Below, piece after piece: positions 25,101 to 32,246 of a DNA stretch of 64,000 nucleotides (position 1 is the stretch's first letter; each line of letters opens with the position of its first letter). Where the stretch lies: NCBI RefSeq assembly GCF_012273895.1, contig NW_024045131.1, forward strand, positions 992,001 to 1,056,000, written 5' to 3'. The DNA is from Zerene cesonia. Its lineage: Eukaryota > Arthropoda > Insecta > Lepidoptera > Pieridae. A program made the position numbers and the translations under genes. The notes beneath the pieces were generated by a model. It did not search any database. It was not told the DNA's origin and was given only the letters and a program-made list of their open reading frames with translations.

Positions 25101-28100
25101 AATTTCATCCATATCGGATATCCCGTTATCAAGCGAAAGAGAAACAAACATACAACTGTACGGACTTTCGTCCACAATAAAAGTACTAAGGATATGATAG
25201 ATTAATCAAAAACGTCAACCTAGATTCCTACAATCTAAATCCTAGACTATATTGACCTTTCCACCGCGATCTAAATGTATTTGAAGTATTATAATATTAC
25301 TAGCTGCACGCCCCGGCTCCGCCCGGGTAGTCATTTATCGCAATTTAATATAAATTATCCCATCTTTTAAGTTGGATCGAACTGCACATGGTGTGCTGAT
25401 TTGATTAAAATCGGTTGAGTAGTTTACGAGTCCATTGCGGACAAACAACGTGACACGTAATTTATATATATTAAGATTATTATGTTTGTCAGCAAATGCA
25501 TAACAAATTTTAGGTCTATAGCTCTTTCTAGAGTCCCGTACGGTATCTACTAAAGGAGAACCTAAAAGAGAAACCTACTGACCCTTTTTTTATTGTGGGG
25601 AAATCTGAGACTTCGCTGTCCGTCTGTCAACGGGCTGTATCTCATGAATTAGGACAGCTGGACAGTTGAATTTTCAGTGATAATGTATTTTTTTTTTGTC
25701 GCTATACCAGCAAATGAAAAAAAATCGAAGTCACGGTTGGCACGGTAGTAAATTCGATGGGTGGTCAATTTTTATTGTAGTCTTCCGGAATCCCCAATAT
25801 AATAACGATTATTTTTTAAAAGAGTTGCTTAAAATATTACAACCTATTTAGCGAAATAGCTCGCAAGTTAAATTTTAGTCAATATGCTATATTTTTAAAA
25901 GCTTGCTTGGTAGAAATCGCTATTTATCGATAAAAACGTGTATATTTTATTTTAAGTTATGCGTATTTTTTCTGTATTTTTCATTGCATGCATTATAAAG
26001 AATCAATAAATTCTATCATAATTTTCAAATGTTTTAAAATTTTCAATATCTACCCGCATCGAAACGAGAGAAAAAAATGTATAATATAGCAAAAGGCGAA
26101 TATGCTCAGAGCCCAACAATACACACCCACAAATAATTAATTAATCTATATTTCAAAACACAAACGGATATGTATTGCACGTGATGAAATAAACTTTATT
26201 TCAATACCGAAAAGGCATATTTTCCTTTACCAATTTATCATTATTTGGGTGTATAAAATTGCGCAGTGACATTTAACGCGACAACAGCGGCCATCGCTCA
26301 GTAATAAATTTCTTCAATATTATACCAAGATTAGCATCGAAAGTTCTAGAAATTTCCAGGTCAACAGCCGCCGTCATCACGTCGCACCATCATCAACTCA
26401 CCGTTCTTATATCATCCTGGTCCTTATCCAAGATCCGCAGCCGAGCTGACGACGTCTCGGGACTCGAGTCTTCGGTCGGCTCGCTTATAGTACTCTCTGT
26501 ACTCGTCTCCATGGATTTAACCCCATCGTCCTTGTCCTCCAACTTCTCCGTACGCTTCTTGAGAAAATTTTCGTGTTCAAACGTTTTGTTCTCAAAGCCT
26601 GTGCCGTTGGGCGAGTCTATATCGTTCTCCAGCGCGATACGCTCCTCTGAATCTATGTACTTAAGGTTCACTTTCGTTTTCTTCTCAGCTTTAGGTGACG
26701 TGCCCGTGGCCACCGGTTGGGATATCTGTATGTAGGAAGCGAAATTCGACGTGTGTTTTGGCGTTTTCACTTGCTTCTCGATATCGTTCTTGAGCTCTTT
26801 GAGCTTCACTTCTGGACTGTTGCGCAATTTCTTACGTTCGGCGTAATCGGTGTCGCCGTTTTCCACCTGGATTACGGTGGACATTTCTAGAATTTTCCCG
26901 ATGGGATTGTTAGGGTCTAGCTGGCTTTTAATGCTGGCCAGTTTGTCCGACTGCAGTTTACTGTTAAGAGATGTTGACATGGCCGTTTTTTCAACTGCAG
27001 GCTTGGCTAACGACACCGGTTCCGATATAGTTTTGCTGAGAGTCATATCCGATGTTAATTTACTTGGAGACACCTCCCATCTACTGTTCAAGCCGTTCTT
27101 TTCGCTTGGCATATGTATTGGTACGGGTTGGTCGTCTTTTGGGTTGATTTTCGTGTATCCCGACGTCCCGTTTTCACAATCTTTGAGCTGACTCAAATAT
27201 TGCTCAACAGTTTTGGAAGGATATTTGGATTCGTTCACGGGCAGTTTCGTTACTGTCATTTTGGGATCGAATCTCTTTCTTATCTCAGAGACGGACGGCA
27301 CTTCGTTGCCATTAGTGTCCTTAATGCCATTCGACATGGAGCTCCTTTTGCTGTAACTGGACGTCGGCGACGAGTCCTTGTATCTTCTGCCTTCCGGTTT
27401 CTGATCGTTGAAAATTGTACACTTAGCGAGATATCATGAGGCAATTAATGGGTATAGCGTGTGATCGTGTGTTAGTTCTAATAAATTCCGCACATGCGTC
27501 TAAATTTTCGAATTTACCTATGTTACTACGATGCAATTGCTAAAATTGTCGCGTGAAAGGCGTACTTTGGGCTTTATTTCCACAATGAAAAATCGAGTTA
27601 AATCATACCGATTGTTCGAGAAGCTATTGATGATCGACAATCATGCGACAAATTTTAAAGCTAGTTTTTTTTTATAGCTTTTCTTTAGTGCGATGTTAAG
27701 AACATGAACACACAATACACGCCCACACGGCGTTGTTTGTCCGCGGAATTCGAGTATTTACAATGAAACTATGATACTGTTAAAGCGTTATTGGAAACCA
27801 AATCATCCAAATATATACAGCGTCTTTACAAGTGATATCTGAGTTTCTGACTTTCATAACGATACGTACACGACATTACGTTACAATATAGTTGTTCAGA
27901 GCAGATTATATAATATTTAAAAAACAAAACAATCTTGGTTGAAGAAGATCAAGACTCTGTGGTTATAAGCAGATTCAACACATCCAAAAAGCGAGAAATT
28001 CCGTCGACAAACAACCCAACAAAAACGTGATATTAAATACGGGTGCTGCCAAATAATATTTACCTCGGATATCGTGGCCGCCGAGTTCCTCGGCTTCCTG

Positions 28101-28672
28101 TTCCTCAGATCCGGCGCAGGCGGCCTGCCGATATCGTTGGAGATCGATTTCGACCTGGATATCTCCCCGTAACTGTTCTGCTCCCGACTCTGCTGGATTC
28201 TCTGTGTCAATGGCACATAATTCGCCGGTGAGTATTTGTTGTACAACTCCGCTGCCGACATAGCGAGGGCTGTGGAAGATAGGACATTCCGTTTCGATCT
28301 ATTGAGATCCGACGTCCGGCTGCTCTCGCTTCTAGTTGTCGACACATCTCTGGACCTGGACTCGCTCCTCTCCGACCTGTATCTAGAGGATATACCGCTA
28401 TCCGAGTCTGTGACGCTCGGCGCGCGGGAGTTTCTCGAATATTCCACTAGGGAAGTCTTCCTTTCACGCTTCCCGTCCACATCGGAGTACCGCGACCTGT
28501 ACTCCGTAGTCCTATCGCCGTAGCTGCTTCGCAAAGTGGACGTCACGTAAGTCCCACTGCTGGATCTATAGTATGGCTTGTCGATGCTTGAGGTTGAGGT
28601 CAGGGAGGATCGGTAGGACCCAGTGAGCGTGGAGGAGGTAGGCGTGTAACGGGTTGGCGATACGACCGGCAT
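6301..28672 (-). CDS. Usp2: Ubiquitin-specific protease 2-type deubiquitinase, 12 coding exons, 908 aa
   Basis: Cysteine protease of peptidase family C19, which removes ubiquitin from protein substrates in cytosol and nucleus. I joined twelve exons by GT/AG sites and phase: 28672-28064, 27400-26402, 14244-14148, 13726-13568, 12837-12707, 12378-12281, 10295-10143, 9531-9438, 8908-8820, 8520-8381, 7066-6988, 6379-6301. They total 2727 nt including the stop. Residues 1-536 are Ser/Arg/Thr/Lys-rich with no fold recognised. The catalytic domain starts at GLNGLRNIGNTCF (Cys580). It continues through GYSQQDAQEF (657-667), CTHC (732-735), CSKC (782-785), LHLKRF (806-811), YNLYAVSNHSG (847-857), GHYTAYC (His863) and YNDSRV (Asn880, Asp881), and ends SSEAYVLFYE. 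An in-frame TAA 12 nt upstream fixes the start. Order, spacing and C-terminus match the USP2 subfamily. The long N-terminus matches long USP2 isoforms; its function is not readable. The family assignment is very secure. Confidence 0.97.
6391..6735 (+). mobile_element. (ATC)n-tailed retroposon end in intron 11
   Basis: An (ATC)n tract (6391-6438) joined to a conserved block (GGGACACAGGCCTCCTATG, then GCTGGCCAAGTGCGGGTTGG). The same block occurs at 53491-53880 and 62391-62590 with similar microsatellites, which suggests the 3' end of an RTE-like LINE or its SINE. The tract stops about 11 bp from the exon 12 acceptor. Confidence 0.6.
6988..7066 (-). CDS. Usp2: Usp2 exon 11 (catalytic His and Asn)
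   Basis: A 79-nt exon, phase 1 in and phase 2 out. It encodes TTYSGHYTAYCKHPYTGDW, then HEYNDS, with His863 and, 17 residues later, Asn880, the same spacing as human USP2. The donor GAG|GTTATA departs from consensus. The acceptor ATTGCAG lies a few bases from a Helitron-like element, so its pyrimidine tract is poor. Confidence 0.95.
7070..7263 (+). mobile_element. Helitron-like element, family Hel-F, in intron 10
   Basis: Ends CCGGGCGGAGCTGGGACGAG and CTAG at 7260-7263. The start is near 7070, so the element practically touches the exon 11 acceptor (7067-7070 on the gene strand). Confidence 0.65.
7506..7866 (+). mobile_element. Helitron-like element, family Hel-X (361 bp), nested
   Basis: TC at 7506, hairpin CGCGGGCGAAGCCGCG and CTAG at 7863-7866. 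The insertion lies between A and T, the known Helitron preference. A second, near-identical-length copy is at 50204-50560 in reverse. Confidence 0.75.
7938..8008 (+). other. tRNA-like cassette (71 nt) inside the TIR element
   Basis: Folds by eye as a tRNA: 7-bp acceptor stem (TCACGGG with CTCGTGA), short D arm with A-box-like GAGAGGCTAGGC, 5-bp anticodon stem TTGCT/GGCAA with loop ACGGTTA, 5-nt variable loop, and T arm GCGGG-TTCGAAT-CCCGC. The loop has C where U33 is expected and would read GGT, not a normal eukaryotic Thr anticodon. It is therefore a tRNA-derived repeat, not a functional tRNA. Confidence 0.6.
8381..8520 (-). CDS. Usp2: Usp2 exon 10 (LHLKRF to NHSG)
   Basis: A 140-nt exon, phase 2 in and phase 1 out, with acceptor TTTCCCAG and donor TCCG|GTGAGT. 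It encodes FSPTERFRGKLSVVVEFP, then LDMSPFA and YNLYAVSNHSG, the strand region leading to the catalytic His in exon 11. Confidence 0.96.
8617..8787 (+). mobile_element. Two 5'-truncated Helitron-like tails in tandem
   Basis: A Hel-A tail ends CTAG at 8738-8741 and a Hel-B/E tail (ACGAGCGAACCCGGGGCGAA) ends CTAG at 8784-8787. Both lie in the intron between exons 10 and 9. Confidence 0.6.
8820..8908 (-). CDS. Usp2: Usp2 exon 9 (second CxxC)
   Basis: An 89-nt exon, phase 0 in and phase 2 out, with acceptor AACTTTCAG and a slightly unusual donor ACG|GTGATT. It encodes TCSKCGVRRKCLKWFTVQK (Cys782, Cys785) and ends LVLHLKR. This completes the zinc site and begins the LHLKRF motif. Confidence 0.95.
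8938..8971. repeat. (ATC)n microsatellite
   Basis: About eleven ATC units in the intron just 3' (gene strand: upstream) of exon 9. Confidence 0.9.
9101..9322 (+). pseudogene. C-terminal remnant of a non-LTR retrotransposon polyprotein
   Basis: An open frame without a start begins HPLLTLFNQSIDKRDSLTC and ends FMEELGWFEL and TGA. The C-H-H-E-C pattern (TCHKHDRR then VIVEC), followed by AEYRARHLG and a short C-terminal LSFMEELGW, is typical of the extreme end of LINE reverse-transcriptase proteins in insects. It lies in the Usp2 intron between exons 9 and 8, opposite to the gene, and the 5' part of the element is missing. Confidence 0.55.
9438..9531 (-). CDS. Usp2: Usp2 exon 8 (fingers to palm linker)
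   Basis: A 94-nt exon, phase 2 in and phase 0 out, with acceptor TCCCTCAG and donor CCG|GTAAGA. It encodes LPIPSRTGNLKIQQCLQHF and then VREEELDGDEKP, the acidic stretch that precedes the second CxxC in USP2-like enzymes. Confidence 0.95.
9810..10003 (+). mobile_element. Helitron-like element, family Hel-E, decayed
   Basis: Starts CTATACTAATATAATAAAGA and ends CTAG at 10000-10003. The 3' hairpin is degenerate. Related copy at 23775. Located in the intron between exons 8 and 7. Confidence 0.6.
10143..10295 (-). CDS. Usp2: Usp2 exon 7 (zinc ribbon, first CxxC)
   Basis: A 153-nt GC-rich exon, phase 2 to phase 2, with acceptor CTTCGCAG and donor CTCAG|GTGAGT. It encodes DSAKAGEAWSRYLRTEDS, then GDIFVGQLKSTLRCTHC (Cys732, Cys735), and ends FDPFWDLS. 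The CxxC pairs with the one in exon 9 to form the zinc-binding fingers subdomain typical of USP2. Confidence 0.96.
10345..10540. mobile_element. MITE with ACACGCTTTT terminal inverted repeats
   Basis: TTTTACACGCTTTTCATTAG on the left and AAAAGCGTGTTTT on the right. The interior matches, in inverse orientation, the element at 51651-51882 (CCGACTTCTTTGGGCGCG, GACCGATGACAATACACTAA). Confidence 0.65.
10572..10735 (-). mobile_element. SINE-like retroposon, 3' part
   Basis: Carries the GCGATCACCACCGCCCGTGA box and the purine-rich tract (GGGATAAGGTAAGGATTGATG) of the common SINE-like family, read in reverse. Confidence 0.65.
10771..10973 (-). mobile_element. Helitron-like element, family Hel-F, end eroded
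   Basis: Same body as other Hel-F copies, but the 3' CTAG has mutated (CACTCGTCTCGGTTCCGCTC). Located in the intron between exons 7 and 6. Confidence 0.65.
11159..12312. other. 1000-N gap inside a 77-bp perfect direct repeat
   Basis: N run 11236-12235 is exactly 1000, a placeholder size. Positions 11159-11235 and 12236-12312 are identical, including a run of 13 T and the end of exon 6. The left copy ends and the right copy begins exactly at the gap, which is the signature of two overlapping contig ends that were not merged. Confidence 0.85.
11204..11235 (-). pseudogene. Duplicated 3' end of Usp2 exon 6 at a gap edge (assembly artefact)
   Basis: These 32 nt are identical to the last 32 nt of exon 6, followed by the same donor. 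The copy is cut by the N run and has no acceptor. It is best read as the overlapping end of the neighbouring contig, not a second exon. Confidence 0.85.
12281..12378 (-). CDS. Usp2: Usp2 exon 6 (box 2, EFLRYLLEGLHED)
   Basis: A 98-nt exon, phase 0 in and phase 2 out, with acceptor TTTCAG and donor CTCAG|GTAAAG. It encodes EFLRYLLEGLHEDVNRV and a polar tail to DDSLS. The last 32 nt of this exon, its donor and about 40 nt of intron are repeated at 11159-11235 on the other side of the large N gap. The complete exon here is the usable copy. Confidence 0.95.
12458..12678. other. 10-N gap inside a ~105-bp near-identical duplication (intron 5)
   Basis: 12458-12563 and 12574-12678 match except for one missing C and one A/G change. 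N run 12564-12573. Either two alleles placed side by side or a real tandem duplication that could not be closed. Confidence 0.75.
12707..12837 (-). CDS. Usp2: Usp2 exon 5 (first half of QQDAQE box)
   Basis: A 131-nt exon, phase 1 in and phase 0 out, with acceptor CTTGCAG and donor GCAG|GTAGAC. It encodes AFASVIKELWRSGERDS and ends FMGYSQQDAQ. The conserved Glu of the USP box 2 motif is the first residue of exon 6. Lys at position 4 of LKSQVQRFAPRF is typical of USP2-like enzymes. Confidence 0.96.
13123..13430 (-). mobile_element. SINE-like retroposon, near full length
   Basis: Reads in reverse from GGCACGAATTGGGCCAGCTC through the GGAGATTGGCGTGAAATAG block to the CACCACCGCCCATGAAC box. It is inserted between repeats of a local GAAAGAGACAA unit in intron 4. 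Confidence 0.75.
13431..13575. repeat. Tandem duplication including the exon 4 donor
   Basis: Two diverged units of about 74 bp, each with AGAAAGAGACAA, CCAGATGCCGAGTTAGA and TACCTTTGAT. The second unit contains the true exon 4 donor (13567). The first contains a decoy donor on the gene strand (CAAAG|GTATCC, 13494/13493). A third partial unit is at 13030-13070. Confidence 0.7.
13568..13726 (-). CDS. Usp2: Usp2 exon 4 (catalytic Cys box)
   Basis: A 159-nt exon, phase 1 to phase 1, with acceptor ATTCCAG and donor AAAG|GTAGCG. It encodes GLNGLRNIGNTCFMNS, with the nucleophile Cys580 and the oxyanion-side Asn575, followed by VLQCLSNT. This is the strongest single match to the USP family in the window. 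The donor lies in a tandemly duplicated stretch (see 13431-13575). Confidence 0.97.
14148..14244 (-). CDS. Usp2: Usp2 exon 3 (linker before the catalytic domain)
   Basis: A 97-nt exon with acceptor GCGCAG|GAG and donor AGCG|GTGAGC. It encodes ELAGGKSGPSGLRRSSERSD and a further 12 residues, a polar linker, and enters in phase 0 and leaves in phase 1. It is separated from exon 2 by about 12 kb. Its phases mean that an isoform starting at the alternative exon at 17541-17685 must skip it. Confidence 0.92.
14245..17540. other. Usp2 intron 2, 3' portion
   Basis: Mostly AT-rich unique sequence with no gene recognised. A run of C at 15830-15843 followed by short C tracts (to 15856) is G-quadruplex-like on the minus strand. 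No complete mobile element identified. Confidence 0.5.
17541..17685 (-). CDS. Usp2: Candidate alternative first exon of Usp2 (hydrophobic N-terminus)
   Basis: The open frame begins MLWYLELIILACVTTGILSA, a hydrophobic segment of about 17 residues that could be a signal anchor or signal peptide. It continues LRNEVWLPAVLQAPTFSP to PALS at the donor TCAG|GTATCG. The exon is GC-rich with coding-like codon use inside an AT-rich intron. The donor is phase 1, which fits the exon 4 acceptor exactly (TCA G|GT CTC gives S-G-L) and not exon 3. The joined product would be 388 residues: 48 new ones and then the intact catalytic domain. Vertebrate USP2 also has a short isoform of similar length with its own N-terminus. 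An upstream in-frame ATG at 17811 would add 42 residues. A weaker downstream donor (17531) does not fit any exon. Confidence 0.55.
17690..18110. promoter_or_regulatory. TTGATACTT / GCGCGCGC motif array upstream of the alternative exon
   Basis: TTGATACTT occurs exactly at 17696, 17754, 17815, 18063 and 18098, with variants at 17884 and 18026. The first three are spaced 58 and 61 nt, and each is followed by a GCGCGCGC-type tract (near 17714, 17791, 17853). This looks like a decayed 60-bp tandem repeat or a homotypic binding-site cluster, and it directly precedes the candidate start. No transcription factor is assigned. Confidence 0.5.
18107..18889. other. Intron 2, nothing recognised
   Basis: AT-rich sequence between the motif array and the CpG-rich region. 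A short hydrophobic open frame at 18591-18851 on the plus strand has no recognisable family and is probably chance. Confidence 0.45.
18890..19140. promoter_or_regulatory. CpG-rich region with TGACGTCA palindrome
   Basis: A 250-bp GC- and CpG-rich island in an AT-rich intron, with several GCGCGC tracts and TGACGTCA (CRE/ATF-type) at 19053-19060. It lies 1.2-1.5 kb upstream of the candidate alternative exon on the transcribed strand, so it may be its promoter or that of a non-coding RNA. Confidence 0.4.
19159..19187. repeat. (AT)n microsatellite
   Basis: About 14 AT units. Confidence 0.95.
19569..20067 (+). mobile_element. Head-to-tail array of three Helitron-like elements
   Basis: Hel-A 19569-19755 (hairpin CGCGGGTGAAACCGCG, CTAG), Hel-B 19763-19909 (AAGCTGAAGAGTG ... 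GGGCACG-CTAG), and a third element ending GGGCAATAG-CTAG at 20064-20067. All share one orientation. Confidence 0.7.
20545..20712 (+). mobile_element. SINE-like retroposon, 3' part with A tail
   Basis: Pyrimidine-rich block, AAGCGGGCAACGCG, ACCACCATCAGCTCGGTTACC and a terminal TTACATAAAAAAAA tail. Confidence 0.7.
21427..21626 (+). mobile_element. Helitron-like element, family Hel-C
   Basis: TCACTACATAGTATAAAGC start, GCGAAGCCGCGGGTAAAAA and CTAG at 21623-21626. Confidence 0.75.
21691..21860. promoter_or_regulatory. E2F-like palindrome and CRE-like site in intron 2
   Basis: TTTTGGCGCCAAAA at 21691-21704 is a perfect E2F-type dyad, and TGACGTCA occurs at 21853-21860 beside TTTCGCGCC. Sequence match only. 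Confidence 0.3.
22386..22512 (+). mobile_element. 5' fragment of Hel-A with repeated TCCTACTA starts
   Basis: Several partial TCCTACTAATATTATAA starts are stacked (22386, 22438), followed by the first 70 bp of Hel-A up to TTGCTCTTTCAGG. The 3' hairpin and CTAG are absent. Confidence 0.55.
22513..23507. other. Intron 2, mostly unique; CpG-richer patch 23100-23200
   Basis: No gene recognised. The patch at 23100-23200 has CAAGATGGCGG (a YY1-like core) and several CGCG tracts, so it may be a regulatory region. Otherwise AT-rich. Confidence 0.35.
23508..24109 (+). mobile_element. Array of three Helitron-like elements
   Basis: Hel-B-like 23508-23770 (CTAG 23767), Hel-E 23775-about 23955 (TCTATACTAATATAATAAAG start), and a second Hel-E-type tail ending GGGCGAAGCCGGGTCGAACAG-CTAG at 24106-24109. 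Confidence 0.65.
24203..24262. repeat. (CA)n / CGCG simple-sequence tract
   Basis: Alternating CA and CG purine-pyrimidine repeat with interruptions. Confidence 0.8.
24426..24556 (-). mobile_element. Helitron-like element, Hel-A, internally deleted
   Basis: CTAG and intact hairpin at 24426-24450 and the TC end at 24556, but about 70 bp of the 5' half is missing. Confidence 0.7.
24620..24895 (+). mobile_element. SINE-like retroposon with rearranged 5' end
   Basis: 5' block GGGTCAGTTCGCACTGGGG and GTACCACACCCCCAT, then the pyrimidine tract and AAGTCAGCAATCTATTTGTA box. The terminal tail is eroded. Confidence 0.55.
25300..25476 (-). mobile_element. Helitron-like element, family Hel-G
   Basis: CTAG 25300-25303, hairpin CCCGGGCGGAGCCGGGG in reverse, TCTTAATATATA end at 25476. 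Confidence 0.75.
25520..25790 (+). repeat. Dispersed repeat with CTGTCCGTCTGTC and TCTCATGAA boxes
   Basis: Matches 57925-58160 in order (GACTTCGCTGTCCGTCTGTC, CTGTATCTCATGAA, AAAAATCGAAGT, GGTCAATTT). Reverse or partial copies near 39280, 53400 and 60310. Probably a MITE common to arthropods. Confidence 0.5.
26402..27400 (-). CDS. Usp2: Usp2 exon 2 (residues 204-536)
   Basis: A 999-nt phase-0 to phase-0 exon, the largest of the gene. It begins KPEGRRYKDSS after an ATCAG acceptor and ends DQDDIRT before the donor AACG|GTGAGT. It is hydrophilic and rich in Lys, Glu, Ser and Thr, with several SP/TP sites and no recognisable domain. As a symmetric exon it could be skipped without breaking the frame. 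The internal ATG at 27337 is not needed as a start, because the frame stays open to the splice acceptor. Confidence 0.93.
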
Positions 28673-28742
28673 TCTGACAGATTACAATTGCTTAGTTGTA
28701 TTTGAATCTGGGCGGTCGCTGTTTTTGCATTTTCATCACCAC
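28064..28742 (-). CDS. Usp2: Usp2 exon 1 (5' UTR plus residues 1-203)
   Basis: Coding part is 28672-28064. An acceptor (TTTGTTTCAG) ends at 28743, so about 70 nt of 5' UTR come from this exon and at least one non-coding exon lies upstream. The encoded segment starts MPVVSPTRYTPTSS and is extremely rich in Ser, Arg, Thr and Tyr, with repeated RS/SR and SRY-type pairs and no hydrophobic core, so it is probably disordered and a phosphorylation target. The donor is GAG|GTAAAT, phase 0. Confidence 0.9.
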
Positions 28743-30379
28743 CTGAAACAAAATGGTGGGGATCGATAAACGTGTCCTTCTCAAGTACATCTCAAGGTGA
28801 GATTAGCATCTGTACCTGATGTATTGCGGATAAGTAATTGATGAAAGAGTTGAGTAAAATGTCATGGTCATTCGGCGTATATATAGGGGTTGCCAGTTTG
28901 TTCTAATAAAATAAATATTTATATATACATGTATATGTGCAGGCAGAAGCCAATAGGGACCAAAGAAACATGATACCTCAATAAATTCTAATCCTAATTA
29001 AAATCGTAATTCTAGATTTTAGTGCGTTATTCCAATAGAACTAGTTGCAACAATGTCATTTACTTACAACCAGTTCTAACTAGGAAAAATGCGTTCTAGC
29101 CGTAAAGTTTAAGTATAACATGTACATAGATATGCTATCGGACTAGATTAGAATTTTTTATTAAATCTGGAAGTCAGCACAAAAGTAAATAGTATTGATT
29201 TATTTAAACCATTGACTGAACATTTAGGCAATTGATAAAGAACAGCTGATTTCCCGAAACATAAATCATCACATCATAATATTATATAATATCGCAGACT
29301 AGACAGTGCACTAAATATGAACCATAGACAATACAAGTACACCTCCCACAGACAGAAGAAAAAATGACACATCTAACTGACTTCATATACATATTTAAAC
29401 AGCACATATTGTCATAGTTCAAACCATAGATTGAAGAGGACAACAGCAATATGCTTAAAAAAAAAACCATAAACTATAGACTGAATTGTCTTCCCCAGTC
29501 TATGTAACTCCATACCTCAATACCTTAACCCTTTGAGTATCAAATATACATACTTTCAAATACGTTATATTAACTGCTTGTACTACAAATATGGCCTATA
29601 AGCACTCAGAGATCAAGTACAAATCTAAGATTGAAAGAATTTTTTAAATTGATCCGGTCAAGAAACTCTCTGGTTTATATAATTAACATAGTCTTATATA
29701 TATATTAAATTACTAAGAAGCAAGTTAGTTAGCACTGTTAAGTATATGGTATTTCACTTAGAGTCAGATAGCAAACAGTTTCAAAATTTAAATATATACT
29801 AGGAAAACTGTTAATATACGAAAAAATTTCAATAATCTGACACAAGTGACATTTATTAAATACTTTTTGTTTTGTTTCTGTTTATTGTTTATGATAAATA
29901 GTTTTTGCTGTTTACAATTCATAGTTTAGTTTTAAGATATAAGTTTACAGATTATTGGCGGCCAATACCAACCCTGAAAGTCAGACTGAAAATCAGCATT
30001 TGCTCTCTCGAGAGCCCAACCTCATAGCCAAGTCCTTGTGCTTGTTGTTGGTCCTTGTACATTAATACTTTGTATTCTTTATACTTTTTGTCATATGGTT
30101 AACAATTAAAATTTAATACACAAATTGTTTAGTGGCAAAAAGTGTTTTCTATTTAATTTTATTTTATATACATACAATAACATTTCTCAATATCTGTATA
30201 TATATTATATGCAAGTAACTGCAGTATTATCTAACATATGTTACATCTTACAAAGTTATGGCTTCCATGCAGTAGACGGTGATAATAAAATTACATAATA
30301 ACTAATTTTAGGTTATCTTTGAACACTTCTCTAATCAAAATGTAAATTGATTTAAACAAGAAATTAAATATAAATCCAT
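28743..30379. other. Upstream intron of Usp2, nothing recognised
   Basis: AT-rich, no conserved frame or repeat family recognised. It separates exon 1 from the presumed non-coding leader. Confidence 0.45.
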
Positions 30380-30500
30380 CCCAGAACATGGGTGGGCGAC
30401 AGGTCAAACATGGTCACCATATGGCGAATGACGCGGGTTCAAACCTCGCTTCCCGATCGAATTTTTCTTTAAAAATTTCTCGTTCGCATTTGAATGCTAT
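30380..30500 (+). repeat. Diverged tRNA-related repeat
   Basis: A B-box-like GCGGGTTCAAACCTCGC followed by GATCGAATTTTTCTTTAAAA and ATTTCTCG resembles the right half of the TIR/tRNA-like element. Confidence 0.4.
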
Positions 30501-31754
30501 CTAACTAAAAATGAACGAGCAATTACAGTTCAAACAACAAACTAACTCTACAACTTTATGTTATAAGTATGGATTAATAAACAAAACATTTACTAGATTA
30601 TTTATTTATTTCGCTGTGACTTTGTTTAGAAACGCCTTCGAAACATCAAAATAGCAGCAGAGTAGTGATATAAAATTGACAATATTTCTTGACTACAATA
30701 TATTTCTAATTTATTTGATTGATCCAGTAATTTTGCAAGAAATGTGTGTTTCATTACATATTAATAATATATACCTAGGGGCTAAGGGGTCCCTATTCAT
30801 TTCCTATTGACTAAACCAACACAAATTATCATTTGTGTCTTATGTAGTGGAAATGTTTTTCTTTTCAAAAATTGGTCTCTACTTAAGCTTTACTAGATGC
30901 TTTGATTATGTAAAACAATACAGCCTAAATCACTTCAACAATTATCAAGAAGGTTTTCAATGAAAAAATGTTCACAAACAAAACATCAAATCAACCCTCT
31001 TTATATCTTTATTTAGAAGTTGAAAGTTAATACAGAAATATTATTTTTGCACATTGTCTTTAGAAGCCATATAAGATACAACAAAAAATGGGTCAAATTA
31101 GTAATCTTTTCTAATTGGTTAAAACCTAAACAATTAGCGAGGTTATGTATATGGAATTAGCCAGACTCCTAGTGATATAATGAGATATATTTTAAGATAT
31201 ATAGTGTGATTTTAAGATCTAACTTTTCCGTCTGGAGATGGTTAGGAGGCTTGAGAGTGACATAGGCTACTTGGATCGGATTAAAACAACTGCCTCCCTT
31301 AGAAATCTCCATTGAATATTTGGGGGAAGTTCAGGCGGAAATGAAGACTGTATGTAAGATATTTAGCTCAAAAATTTTTAAACTAATATTCTAAACAGGT
31401 AATGTTTGTGAATTTGATAGTTTGTGAACTTGTATGACATAATCTCTGGATCTAATGAACAAATTTAAAAATTCTATTGCTAGTTAAAAGTCATGTTATC
31501 TGTGAATGTATATATAGGCTATTATTTATTATATTTATTCCGTTTAACTTAGTTGGTGTTAGTACTAATAGCACCTACATTATATGATTTTAATAACTAT
31601 TTAACTGACATTAGTAAGTAATTGCCTTTACTGGCTTCAATATTTTTATCAGGCAAAAAAATTCTATAAGCATACTGTTTATAAGCAAAAAAAGTAAAGA
31701 AGAAACAATTATTTTAATCATATGTATATGTTGTTAAGAAGCTACGCTAATAAG

Positions 31755-31895
31755 TTAAGGATGAACGGTTTGTTAGGTGTTTATCTCAGGAACTACAGGA
31801 CCAATTTCAAAAACTCTTTCACCATTACATATCTATGTGATGCCTGAGTGCTATAGGCATATATGTAGCATAGCCGCAGCCGGGACAGAGCTCAA
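31755..31895 (+). mobile_element. Helitron-like element, Hel-B, decayed
   Basis: ATCTCAGGAACTACAGGACC and CATAGCCGCAGCCGGGACAG are the Hel-B body and hairpin. The final CTAG is mutated. Confidence 0.5.
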
Positions 31896-32057
31896 ATAAA
31901 CAAACTAATATATGAATCAGCTTGACAAAACAAATTATTATAAATTTTTATTTGTTGAGTAGTATATTTTAATCCTAGTTTACAATGACAGATTTTTACT
32001 AAATTATGCATTTGTTTACATACAATTATTTTAGTATGGATTTACTGGGTATTTTAA

Positions 32058-32246
32058 TCCTATTAATAATATAAATGCAAAAGTTTGTAAGGATGTGTGT
32101 GTTTGTTACTATTACACACAAAAACTACAGAGCCAATTGCAATGAAATTTGATACTTAGACAGGTGGACAACTGGAATAACATATAGACAATCCTGATAT
32201 TCCTACGGGGTAGACTTACGCGGGTGAAACCGCAGGACTCAGCTAG
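32058..32246 (+). mobile_element. Helitron-like element, family Hel-A
   Basis: TCCTATTAATAATATAAATG start, hairpin CGCGGGTGAAACCGC and CTAG 32243-32246. Confidence 0.75.

Noticed and set aside
26511..27439. Plus-strand open frames opposite Usp2 exon 2
   Set aside because: They are antisense shadows of a long real coding exon, with no splice or start support of their own.
28043..28523. Plus-strand frames opposite Usp2 exon 1
   Set aside because: Antisense shadow of the Ser/Arg-rich exon; Leu/Asp-rich composition is the mirror of that codon use.
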